The notes beneath the pieces are model-generated. The model had not been told where the DNA came from. It saw only the letters and a program-made list of their open reading frames with translations, and made no database searches. Below are positions 9,275 to 18,200 of a stretch of 64,000 nucleotides of DNA, one piece after another (position 1 is the first letter of the stretch; each line of letters begins with the position of its first letter). The position numbers were made by a program, and so were the translations under genes. Source of the stretch: Parapedobacter deserti (lineage in GTDB: Bacteria > Bacteroidota > Bacteroidia > Sphingobacteriales > Sphingobacteriaceae); NCBI RefSeq assembly GCF_042646065.1, contig NZ_JBHRTA010000030.1, positions 372,001-436,000 on the forward strand, read 5' to 3'.

Positions 9275-9300
9275 ATTAGTTTCCCCATTAGGAAAATAAT
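9275..9300. promoter_or_regulatory. Near-perfect inverted repeat upstream of XRE regulator
   Basis: ATTAGTTTCC (9275-9284) and GGAAAATAAT (9291-9300) are inverted copies with one mismatch in ten, separated by six bases. There is no U-run, so it is unlike a terminator. It lies 40 bp before the start of an XRE-type DNA-binding gene and could be its autoregulatory operator (inference). Confidence 0.45.
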
Positions 9301-9340
9301 TTGAGGACAACTTCTTAAATTTCAAAATACCATCTTACCA

Positions 9341-9679
9341 ATGAATGCATTAGGAAAAAAAATAAGGCTGTTGCGGCATCAAAGAGGGTGGAGCCAGGAG
9401 GACGTTGCCAAGCGATTGGACATATCCATACCTGCTTTTTCCAAAATCGAGACAGGGATAACGGATGTAAACTTGTCGCGGTTGGATCAGATTTCCCGGT
9501 TGTTCGGCCTGACGATTGTCCAACTATTGTCGACCAACGATTCGGAAGAGGAAAAGAAACATGTTTCTGAAGTAACATTGCTCAAAAAAAAACTACAGGA
9601 GCGGGAAGCCGAAGTGATCGAGTTGCAAAAAAAAGTAATTGAGCTTTACGAATTGCTACATAGGAAATCCGCGAATTAG
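9341..9679 (+). CDS. XRE-family transcriptional regulator with C-terminal coiled coil
   Basis: A 112-residue DNA-binding protein. Residues about 5-65 form a Cro/C1-type helix-turn-helix (RLLRHQRGWSQEDVAKRLDI, then PAFSKIETGITDVNLSRLDQI). Residues about 75-108 are a heptad-rich, charged segment that should form a coiled coil and mediate dimerisation. Small regulators of this layout are frequent in Sphingobacteriaceae. The gene stands alone; its targets are unknown. The inverted repeat in its upstream region hints at self-control. Confidence 0.85.
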   Translation: MNALGKKIRLLRHQRGWSQEDVAKRLDISIPAFSKIETGITDVNLSRLDQISRLFGLTIVQLLSTNDSEEEKKHVSEVTLLKKKLQEREAEVIELQKKVIELYELLHRKSAN

Positions 9680-9868
9680 CGACAATATGAAGCCTTGTAA
9701 GCATACCTCTACGCTGGTTGCTTGTGCATAGTAGCTGTTTCGGGAACAACTCGATAGTTAGCCCTAGTCCATATGCTGTATGCACCTTTCTTGAAATCGG
9801 TATACAGGTCTTTCGTAATACGTTACTGTGATGGGTAAATGTTTATTTTCAAATAAGAAAAGTTTTTA

Positions 9869-10060
9869 TCAATAATCGTCGTCGTCATCGAAGTCGTCAA
9901 ACTCATCTAACGAATCCAGCTCATCGAGCTCAAAACTCTCCTCATCATCAAAAAGGTCATCCGAATCATCATCTTCGGGCCCACCATCAAAAGTGACTAA
10001 AACGTCATCCTCCAAAACCGCAAAATCATTGTCGTGCATCATTGGCGTTTCCATTATCAT
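9869..10060 (-). CDS. Small, extremely acidic protein of unknown function
   Basis: A 63-residue ORF in which over 40% of residues are Asp or Glu. Residues 1-28 (METPMMHDNDFAVLEDDVL etc.) look like an ordered start; residues 29-63 are a run of D/E broken by regularly spaced F, L and S, ending in FDDDDDY. No signal peptide or known domain. It is placed alone, upstream of nothing on its strand, about 90 bp beyond the scpB stop. The ATG start and the non-repetitive N-terminus suggest a real gene rather than a low-complexity chance frame, and I believe similar acidic small proteins occur in related genera, but I cannot confirm this. Confidence 0.55.
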   Translation of the reverse strand: MIMETPMMHDNDFAVLEDDVLVTFDGGPEDDDSDDLFDDEESFELDELDSLDEFDDFDDDDDY

Positions 10061-10149
10061 GTTAATCGTGTACTGTTGTATATTTAGGATAAAAATAGCA
10101 AGTTTTCGGTTTCAAAACGTTTTTTTTGAAAAAAATATATTCCTCTGCA

Positions 10150-10707
10150 TCAGTCAGTTACTTCACCTATGGCATTGTCTTCCTGTACGATTTCTTTGAG
10201 TTTTGGGAGGTCTGCCGTACTGGTCAGACCGAAATGATCCATGAACAGGTCGCTTGTGCCATATAGGATTGGCTTACCCAATGTTTCGGCCTTACCAACA
10301 ATCTTGATCAGCTCTTTTTCTAACAGCCGTTGCACTGAATAATCGCAATTGACGCCGCGGATTTGTTCTATTTCTAATTTCGTTATCGGCTGTCGGTAAG
10401 CGATGATGGCGAGGGTCTCCAATGCAGTTTGGCTTAATTTCTTTTTCGCACGGTGCGCCTGCAACTGGTTGATCGTCTCATAGTATCTGGGCTTTGTCAG
10501 AAACTGGTATCCGTTATTTATAAATTTTAATTCGAGTATATGGCTTTCGTCGAGATATCTGGTTTTAATTTCCTCCAATGCTGTCAGGATATCTTGTTCA
10601 GCCATGTCATGGCCTGCCAAAGCTTCCAGCACCTGCTTGATTTCGGTTATCCCTATACCGTATTCCGAAGCATAAATTAGGGCCTCTATTTGTCGATTTA
10701 AGTTCAC
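10150..10707 (-). CDS. scpB: Segregation and condensation protein B
   Basis: ScpB binds ScpA and the SMC ATPase in the condensin complex that compacts and segregates the chromosome. The 185 residues show the paired winged-helix pattern, with the hallmark QTALETLAIIAYRQPITKLE (about residues 93-112) and IRGVNCDYSVQRLLEKELI just after it. The start is GTG (10705-10707), 17 bp after the mqnC stop; no nearer ATG fits. It should be co-transcribed with mqnC. Confidence 0.93.
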   Translation of the reverse strand: MNLNRQIEALIYASEYGIGITEIKQVLEALAGHDMAEQDILTALEEIKTRYLDESHILELKFINNGYQFLTKPRYYETINQLQAHRAKKKLSQTALETLAIIAYRQPITKLEIEQIRGVNCDYSVQRLLEKELIKIVGKAETLGKPILYGTSDLFMDHFGLTSTADLPKLKEIVQEDNAIGEVTD

Positions 10708-10724
10708 CAGTACCGATTGAGCGG

Positions 10725-11849
10725 TTAATAGTTAATGACCTGTTCTTCCATTGTCTCCGGTATTTCACGGAATTGATATTTCTGCGTGCGCAATTGAGGC
10801 TGGAATCCTGCTTCGCGGATAGCCTCCTGGATTGAATTGGAGGTAAAACGGTGCGGTGCACCAGCTGCAGACACTACATTTTCTTCGATCATGATCGATC
10901 CGAAGTCATTTGCGCCTGCATGCAGGCAGGTCTGTGCCACTCGTTTGCCCACCGTAAGCCATGAGGCTTGGATGTTTATGATGTTTGGCAACATGATGCG
11001 GCTCAGGGCAATCATCCGGATGTATTCGTGGCCTGTTACGCTATTGGTAATCCCCCGCAGGCGCTTAAGCAGTGTGCCGTCGTCCTGAAACGGCCAAGGA
11101 ATGAAAGCGATAAAGCCGTATGCCCCCGGTGGCCGCTCTTCTTGGACCTGCCGTATCCATACCAAGTGCTCAAACCGTTCCTCCAGCGTTTCTACATGGC
11201 CGAACATCATGGTTGCAGATGTCGGTAAATTGATTTGGTGGGCGGCTCGCATCACATCCAGCCACTCCCTGCCACCGCATTTGCCTTTTGATATAAGGCG
11301 CCGTACGCGGTCGTTGAGTATTTCAGCACCGGCACCCGGCAGGGAATCAAGCCCCGCTTCCTTCAATGCCCTGAGCACGTCTATATGGCTCATGCCTTCG
11401 AGTTTTGCGATGTGAGCGATTTCAGGTGGGCCGAGCGAATGTAGTTTGAGCGCCGGGTAAAGCGACTTCAACTCCCTAAAAAGGTTGGTATAAAATGCCA
11501 GACCTAGGTCGGGGTGGTGTCCGCCCTGCAGCAGCAATTGATCGCCTCCGTATCGGAACGTTTCTTCTATCTTTTGTTTATAGGTTTCGATATCAGTGAT
11601 GTAGCTTTCCGCATGGCCTGGCCGGCGAAAGAAATTGCAGAACTTGCAGTTGGCGATGCATACATTTGTCGTATTAACGTTCCGGTCAATCTGCCAGGTT
11701 ACCTTGCCATGGGGTACCTGTATTTTGCGCAGCTCATTTGCCACATAAGCCAAGTCAGCAACCGGTGCATGATTATATAAAAAGATGCCTTCCTCGATTG
11801 AAAGGAACTCAAAATTCAGCGCTCGCCCAAGCAATGTATCCACATTCAT
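10725..11849 (-). CDS. mqnC: Cyclic dehypoxanthinyl futalosine synthase (radical SAM)
   Basis: A radical-SAM enzyme of the futalosine route to menaquinone; it cyclises dehypoxanthinyl futalosine. The 374 residues carry the Fe-S cluster motif CIANCKFC (CxxxCxxC, about residues 68-75) and the C-terminal HAGANDFGSIMIEENVVSAAG region (split here only for length) that separates MqnC from MqnE. Its presence implies menaquinone is made by the futalosine pathway in this organism. It is first in the leftward pair mqnC-scpB. The rest of the pathway is not in this window. Confidence 0.9.
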   Translation of the reverse strand: MNVDTLLGRALNFEFLSIEEGIFLYNHAPVADLAYVANELRKIQVPHGKVTWQIDRNVNTTNVCIANCKFCNFFRRPGHAESYITDIETYKQKIEETFRYGGDQLLLQGGHHPDLGLAFYTNLFRELKSLYPALKLHSLGPPEIAHIAKLEGMSHIDVLRALKEAGLDSLPGAGAEILNDRVRRLISKGKCGGREWLDVMRAAHQINLPTSATMMFGHVETLEERFEHLVWIRQVQEERPPGAYGFIAFIPWPFQDDGTLLKRLRGITNSVTGHEYIRMIALSRIMLPNIINIQASWLTVGKRVAQTCLHAGANDFGSIMIEENVVSAAGAPHRFTSNSIQEAIREAGFQPQLRTQKYQFREIPETMEEQVINY

Positions 11850-11904
11850 GATAGCAAAGATACGCAGTTTTTGATAAACCCAACAGCTTTTTGCGAGGCC
11901 AAAA

Positions 11905-13053
11905 TTATTCGCCTGGGGTCAGCTTTAGCAACATGCCTGGCCCTTCGGTAAGCACAAAAATAAATCCATCCGGGCTTTGGGCCACCTGCCGTACGCGTCC
12001 GATGTTCTGTAAGAGCTTTTCTTCATCGACGTATCGGCCTCTGGAAACTTCGATGCGCGCCACATGTGTCGAGGCAAGTGCCCCGGAAAACAGGTTGCCC
12101 TGCCAGCCCGGGTACTTGTCGCCGGTATACAGCAGAAGTCCGCAGGCGGCGATTGATGGTGTCCAGTAATGAATAGGCTGTTCCATGCCTTCTTTTTCCG
12201 TAAGTTCAGAAACGATGGCCCCGCTGTAGTCAATACCATAAGTGATCACCGGCCACCCATAGTTTCTGCCCTTTTCGACAACATTGAGCTCATCGCCGCC
12301 ACGTGGACCATGTTCGGTGGCATAAATGAGGTCATTCGCGCTGTCATAAACCATTCCCTGCATATTCCGGTGTCCATAAGACCAAATACTGTGTTTGGCT
12401 GTCGGATCATGTACAAAGGGGTTGTCGTTGGGGATGCGGCCGTCATCGTGCAACCGGTGAATCTTGCCCATATCATTTGATAGGAGCTGTGCATTCTTCT
12501 TGACGCCACGATCGCCAGTGCTGAAATATAAATAGCCTGCCTTGTCAAAAATGATCCGGCTTCCGAAGTGCACGCCGGATGTTGACAGGGGTAGTGTTTG
12601 ATATAATGTTTCGAGGTCGGTAATCTGATTGCCATTTAGCCGGAAACGGATCAGTACGGTACTACCGCCCCCTTGTCCCGGTTCAGCGTAGGTTACATAT
12701 AGCCAGCCGTTTTCCGCATACTGCGGATGCCGCTGAATATCCATCAGTCCGCCCTGTCCTCGTTCATAAATTTCAGGAAAGCCATCGATCTTTTTGCCGG
12801 TATATCGCTCGTTTTCAAATACGAATATTTCGCCTTTACGCTCGGTCACGAGGATACGGCCATCGGGCAGCCAAGCTATTCCCCAAGGGTTGTCTAATCC
12901 GGAGTGAAGCGTGTCAATGTAAAAAGTTGCTTTCTCAGATTTAACCGCTACGCCGGTTTTTGTCAAGTTTTCGCCGTTGCGTTTGCCTATATTTTGGCAG
13001 CTGGACAATGACAACACGCTGGCAAGCGCGGTTAGCAAAAAAAGTGATTTCAT
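11905..13053 (-). CDS. PQQ-dependent sugar dehydrogenase-like lipoprotein
   Basis: A soluble glucose/sorbosone dehydrogenase-family beta-propeller (about 382 residues). The start at ATG 13051-13053 gives a lipoprotein signal, MKSLFLLTALASVLSLSSCQ, with lipobox LSSC; a further-upstream ATG at 13083 adds ten residues and is less likely. Family features include NPWGIAWLPDGRILVTERKG near the N-terminus, QGGLMDIQRHPQY, GVHFGSRIIFDK, and ATEHGPRGGDELN. Members oxidise sugars with PQQ, though many Bacteroidota members have unknown activity. The gene is alone, divergent from the ECF sigma gene. Confidence 0.85.
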   Translation of the reverse strand: MKSLFLLTALASVLSLSSCQNIGKRNGENLTKTGVAVKSEKATFYIDTLHSGLDNPWGIAWLPDGRILVTERKGEIFVFENERYTGKKIDGFPEIYERGQGGLMDIQRHPQYAENGWLYVTYAEPGQGGGSTVLIRFRLNGNQITDLETLYQTLPLSTSGVHFGSRIIFDKAGYLYFSTGDRGVKKNAQLLSNDMGKIHRLHDDGRIPNDNPFVHDPTAKHSIWSYGHRNMQGMVYDSANDLIYATEHGPRGGDELNVVEKGRNYGWPVITYGIDYSGAIVSELTEKEGMEQPIHYWTPSIAACGLLLYTGDKYPGWQGNLFSGALASTHVARIEVSRGRYVDEEKLLQNIGRVRQVAQSPDGFIFVLTEGPGMLLKLTPGE

Positions 13054-13137
13054 TGACGTGAAATGGCATTTGTTTGTGGGCAAAGATAGGAACTATTATC
13101 GTGATTAGGCGCGGGACGTTTGCATTTCTGTAGCCGA

Positions 13138-13758
13138 ATGGTTAAGTTTGTGTCAACCAATTATAGGAGTCCCTTGTTAAACAAACCAACTATCGACACT
13201 GACGCTGAGTTGCTTGACCGCATGAGCAGGGACGATCAGATGGCATTTAAGGAGCTTTATAAGCGGCATTGGAAGCGATGCTATTTGCAAGTATTGAGGC
13301 GGTCGGGAGACCCGATGCTGGCGGAGGATTTGATCCAGAGCGTGTTTATTACCCTGTGGGAGAAACGCAGTTCGTTGGCCATCAGCAACATCAGCGGCTA
13401 CCTGTTTTCGGCTGTGCGTTTCCAATTCATCACGCATCTTAAAAATCAGTTACACAAAGAGAACTATACCGCCCATGTCTTAAGCAGTCGGGAATATGCC
13501 GGAAATGAGGCAGAAGTATCTTTGCGCATAAAGGAGCTAAACGAGGCTGTTGACAAGGGTGTTGCCCTGATGCCCGCAAAGACCAAGGCTGTGTATATCC
13601 TCAGCCGTATCGAACATTATTCGGTAAAGGAAATTGCTCATAAGCTCGACCTGTCGGAAAAAGCAGTGGAATACCATATAACCAAATCGCTGAAAACGCT
13701 CCGTTTGGCATTGAAAAATTTCCTAATCATTGCGTTACTTTTCAAAATTTTTAACTAG
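13138..13758 (+). CDS. ECF RNA polymerase sigma factor (Bacteroidetes type)
   Basis: An extracytoplasmic-function sigma factor of about 206 residues. Region 2 (LLDRMSRDDQMAFKELYKRH, then DLIQSVFITLWEKR) and region 4 (VYILSRIEHYSVKEIAHKLD, then EKAVEYHITKSLKTL) are well formed. An open frame begins at a TTG at 13120; the ATG at 13138 is preferred. It is followed after 66 bp by a FecR anti-sigma factor and then SusC/SusD, the standard order for a Bacteroidota nutrient-sensing cascade, so it should transcribe the susC operon when the receptor is loaded. Confidence 0.92.
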   Translation: MVKFVSTNYRSPLLNKPTIDTDAELLDRMSRDDQMAFKELYKRHWKRCYLQVLRRSGDPMLAEDLIQSVFITLWEKRSSLAISNISGYLFSAVRFQFITHLKNQLHKENYTAHVLSSREYAGNEAEVSLRIKELNEAVDKGVALMPAKTKAVYILSRIEHYSVKEIAHKLDLSEKAVEYHITKSLKTLRLALKNFLIIALLFKIFN

Positions 13759-13824
13759 CCTTTAGGGATTCGGCCGTTTTGGCCGACTACATAAATAGGT
13801 GGGCTAAGTTGGCCCTCATTGGAC

Positions 13825-14874
13825 ATGAGCAGAGAACATTTTCATCAACTTTTGAAGCGATACTTGGCCGGACAGTGTACCAAAAGCGAGGAGCAGCTGC
13901 TGCATCACTGGTACCATATGCTTGATAAGGGCGAACACCAGAAAGAAAACACCTCCAGCCTGGAGGCGTTGGAAGACGCCCTATGGAATAAAATACACCA
14001 GCGGGTCAATGGAAACGGCGAAGTGGAAACCAATGTGACGACATTAACCAAGCGTTCAAACCAAACCCGTCTGTGGTTGGTTGCAGCTTCAATTAGCGCC
14101 CTTCTGATCACATCAGGGATGATGGTTTACCTGCGGATAGCATGCTATCCCATCAGGCCGTCGTTTGTGTCAACGCATACTGTTCCTGACAGTAATGTTA
14201 TCGTGGTCCGGAATGAGACGACGCAGCATATGAAAGTCATTCTCTCGGATGAGTCACTCGTAGAGCTTTATCCGGGAGCTTTACTCGAATATCCCAAGCG
14301 GTTCAGCGGAAAAAACAGAGAAGTTCACTTGGTAGGTGATGCTTTTTTTGCCGTCGCAGCTAGCAAAGACAATCCATTTTGGGTTTTCCATGAAGGGATG
14401 ATTACTAAAGTGCTCGGAACCAAATTCAAAATAACGGCACCAAAAGAGGGTGTCAAAGGTGAGGTCATTGTCTATTCCGGCAAGGTAGATGTGTTTTATA
14501 ACGTTGGCCGAGAAAACTTCGTCAGACGGGTACTGTCCGTGCCGGACAAAATTTTAGTTACGACGAATAAAAAGGCAATATTGTTGCCCGAACGGCTTGA
14601 AGCGGCTGTGACTGAAAATCCTTTGCCACTTACAGGGCAGGCAGATGTGGTCCGCCAGGAAACATTCAGGGATATACCCATGCCAACGCTGGCTAAGACG
14701 TTGAGTGAGCTCTATGGATTAAACGTCGTGGCAGACGATAGCCTTGCGGAAACTACCTTCACCGGCAATATCAGTGGCATTGGCCTGTTCAAACAACTGG
14801 ATATCATTTGCACCGTTACCGATACCCAATATGAAGTTATGGGTACGACCATCATCTTGAAAGACAAACATTGA
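13825..14874 (+). CDS. FecR-family anti-sigma factor
   Basis: An inner-membrane anti-sigma factor of 349 residues. Residues about 1-80 form the cytoplasmic sigma-binding part (FHQLLKRYLAGQCTKSEEQLL); one membrane helix lies around residues 88-110 (LWLVAASISALLITSGMMVY); the periplasmic FecR domain follows (VILSDESLVELYPGALLEYP, DAFFAVAASKDNPF, KVLGTKFKI), and the C-terminus is a DUF4974-like STN-related domain. It should hold the upstream sigma factor inactive until SusC signals. ATG 13825 was chosen over a TTG two codons earlier. Confidence 0.92.
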   Translation: MSREHFHQLLKRYLAGQCTKSEEQLLHHWYHMLDKGEHQKENTSSLEALEDALWNKIHQRVNGNGEVETNVTTLTKRSNQTRLWLVAASISALLITSGMMVYLRIACYPIRPSFVSTHTVPDSNVIVVRNETTQHMKVILSDESLVELYPGALLEYPKRFSGKNREVHLVGDAFFAVAASKDNPFWVFHEGMITKVLGTKFKITAPKEGVKGEVIVYSGKVDVFYNVGRENFVRRVLSVPDKILVTTNKKAILLPERLEAAVTENPLPLTGQADVVRQETFRDIPMPTLAKTLSELYGLNVVADDSLAETTFTGNISGIGLFKQLDIICTVTDTQYEVMGTTIILKDKH

Positions 14875-15239
14875 CCACAATTAGTCACAGATTTTATACC
14901 AAACACACAAACGCATTGACATGAAAGATGAAAAAACTTAATTAATTGTCACAGCGATAACCCAATCTCGCAAACTGTTGGCATTGCAGTGATTCGGCTT
15001 CGGCGACCCGTACTGATCGGGGTGGTCGTTGCATTCCCTCGGCGTTTTCTCGGTGGGGTGGTATGGCTTTGTGTGCGATTTATGTTGAACCAAATAAACA
15101 GAATTATGGAAAAAGCAAAGACTTGACAAAAAAAACCGGCAATATGGGGGTATTGCCGGCGATGACCCGGAATCGATATTCCGGAAGGATTTACAGTTCA
15201 AAAAAATTCCGTTTAACGAACCATAAATTTTCCAAAAAT
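14875..15239. other. 365-bp leader region between fecR and susC
   Basis: No convincing gene. It holds a seven-codon mini-ORF at 14922 (ATGAAAGATGAAAAAACTTAA) and a strong hairpin at 15136-15159 (separate entry). The susC frame is open back to 15063, but the family N-terminus (MKKVRIIALTK) begins at 15240, so this stretch is best read as a 5' leader holding the promoter recognised by the ECF factor. Confidence 0.5.
15126..15159 (-). terminator. Hairpin in the susC leader, oriented as a leftward terminator
   Basis: CCGGCAATA (15136-15144) and TATTGCCGG (15151-15159) form a perfect 9-bp stem with a TGGGGG loop. On the plus strand the A-run precedes it, so on the minus strand the hairpin is followed by nine T residues, the form of an intrinsic terminator for leftward transcription. 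On the plus strand it may act as a leader structure. Confidence 0.5.
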
Positions 15240-18200
15240 ATGAAAAAAGTACGAATTATTGCTTTAACCAAACTAGCGATGAGACTAACCTTTTTATACG
15301 CCTTTATCACGTTGGTTGTCGCATTTACTGCACATGCCAAAGAGGCTGATGCACAGGGTGTGTTAGATAAAAAGATTGAGTTGTCAGCCAAGCGCATCAC
15401 CATTAAGGAAATGATCGAAGCGTTGGAAAATCAATCGGACACCCACTTCATATATAGCTCTTCGGCCATTAAGGCCAATAGGAAAATTAAGACAGCGCCC
15501 ATTTACGGCGAGCTGTCTAAAGTGCTCGATGAGGTTTTCAAACCTATGGGGATTGCATATAAGATTGATGACGATAAAATATTGCTGTTCAGTCTATCGC
15601 AGGATTTTACGATCACCGGAACAGTTATAGACGGGCAGGATAACACGCCGATCTCTGGGGCAGCTGTCAAGGTAAAAGGGACCACAAGGGGCACCAGTAC
15701 CAACGACAATGGGCAATTCTCCTTAATTGTAAATCCGGATGACGTGGTGGAGGTCAGCTATATCGGGTATGCCACACAGGAATTTGTTGTGAATAAAGAG
15801 AAATTTGTCTATACGGTAGTATTGCAGGCATCGCTCAGCACATTGGATGAAGTCGTTGTTACCGGCTATTCGGCACAACGTGTGAAGGATGTCACTGGTT
15901 CAGTGGCGGTGGTTGACGTAAACCAGCTTAAGGCCCAGCCGGTTGCCAGCCCCGTGGAAGCGCTGCAGGGAAAGGCTACCGGTGTACAGATCATCAGTGA
16001 CGGCGCACCGGGGGCGACGCCACAAATACGCATCCGTGGTTTCAGCACCATTAACAATAACGACCCGCTATATGTAATTGATGGGGTGCCTTATGAAGGT
16101 AAGCTAAGTTGGCTTAACCAAAACGACATCGAAAGCATGCAGGTATTGAAAGACGCTTCGGCGGCTTCTATCTATGGGGCACGGGCGAACAACGGGGTAG
16201 TGATAATCACCACGAGAAAGGGAGCAAAAGGCACACCCCAAGTTTCGTTTGACGTCTATTACGGCACGCAGAACCCCCGTCGTGAAGCATTTCCGAAAAT
16301 GATGACCCCTGCGCAGTATGCCAATTACCTGTGGCAGTCTTTCGAAAACAACCCAGAGCTGGAGCCCGGGACGTCTGAAACCACAGGAAACAATTACCGG
16401 ATGGTGAATGGCGTTATTCAATTGCCAGAATACTTGGTGGCCGGGTCGGCTACCGGCCACAACGTCACCAATGCAGATGCAGATCTGGCAAGATACAATT
16501 ACAGCCGTGATCCTGGAACATTTTACCAGATCACACGGGCTAACCATGTCGGAACACCGTGGTTTGAAGAAATGACGCGTAAAGCGCCAATTCAGAACTA
16601 CCAACTGAACGTGAGCGGTGGGGGAGATGGCGCTACTTACTCGGTTTCGGGGGGGTACATGGAACAGCAAGGTATTGTGAAGCACACGAATTTTGAACGG
16701 TTCAACGTTCGGACAAACACTACGTTTTCAGCGCTAAACAATCGGCTTCGTTTCGGTGAGAATTTGCAGTATAGTTACGAAGAGTTTTTTGGTGTGGGTG
16801 CTAATCCAAACGTAGCAGGAGATTACCAGGGTGAAGGCAGCGCATTGGGCTTTGCTTACCGGATTCCGACGATCATACCCGTTTACGATGAGATGGGCAA
16901 TTTTGCAGGCAGCAGAGGAGACAAGCTCGGAAATGCACAAAATCCCGTAGCAATGCTATACCGTGCAAAAGACAATAAACGCAGGCGCAACTTCTTTTTC
17001 GGAAATATCTTTACCGAGGTGGATGTTGTAACCGGACTGACTGCACGGACTAGCTTTGGGTTGCGCTATGAGAATTATAACGGCATGAATATCGGCTATC
17101 CGAATCTGGAATTTTCAGAAGGGAGCAATGCAAACAACCTGGATGAATGGCAGGGCTTCTCTATGGATTGGACTTGGACAAATACGCTCACCTATAAGCG
17201 GACCCTGGGTGGCCTGCATGATCTTACGGCGATGGCTGGTACAGAAGCTATCCGCTCAAACGCGCGCGAGCTTGGGGGTGCCCGCAATGACTTCTTCCTC
17301 TTAGGGAATCTGGATTTTTACTACCTGTCGCGGGGAGCCAGCAATATCAGTAATAGAAGCTCGGGCAGTATCTGGTCAATGTTTTCCGTATTTGGGCGGG
17401 CCGATTATTCATTTAACAATCGGTACTTGCTCAGCGCTACTTTGAGGCGGGATGGCTCGTCGAACTTTGGCCCGGAAAACAAATATGGCGTATTCCCGGC
17501 CGGAAGTGCAGCTTGGCGTGTTTCGGAAGAGGCGTTTTTCGACGAAGCCGCCTGGTTGACGGACCTGAAATTGCGGGCGGGATACGGTGTCACCGGCAAC
17601 CAGCGTATACCCGGGTTCCAATATTTGCGCCGCTATGAGGTCTCTATTCCTTCGGCTTCCTACCCGACAGGCGGCAGCGGGCTGACTACCGGTATCTGGC
17701 AGAATGCATATGACAATCCTTCCGTCAAGTGGGAACAGGTAAACTCACTGAATCTTGGTCTGGACTTTACGATGTTCGAAGGGCGGTTTGAGGGTGTATT
17801 TGATTGGTACACCCGTAAAACAACGGATATGCTCTATCCCGTGCCTTTGCCAGCTGCGGCCGGGGGAGAGGGCAGTTCGCCATTCATCAACATAGGCGAT
17901 ATGGAAAACCGTGGTATCGAGTTATCCTTGAATTACCATTATGGACAGCTAGATGGCCGTAATTTTCAATTCGATATCGGCGTGAATTTCACTAAGTATA
18001 CGAACAAGGTCGTGTCTTTGGCACCGTCGGTCACCGAACAGCTCTATGGAAATTTCCGAAGCTTGCAGACCACTATACTCCGTCCGGGAGCGCCTTTCGG
18101 TTCGTTTTTCGGCTATCAAGCTGTCGGCATTTACCAAAGTACTGAAGACATCGCCAATAGTCCTTCTTATGACGGTGCGCGGGTTGGTGGACCGAAGTAC

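Noticed and set aside
14938..15201. An 87-residue minus-strand frame in the fecR-susC gap
   Set aside because: It is cut by a leftward terminator-like hairpin, has no promoter, and resembles nothing; the leader interpretation fits better.
16104..16685. A 193-residue antisense frame inside susC
   Set aside because: Shadow of the conserved receptor gene; no start signal or recognisable protein.
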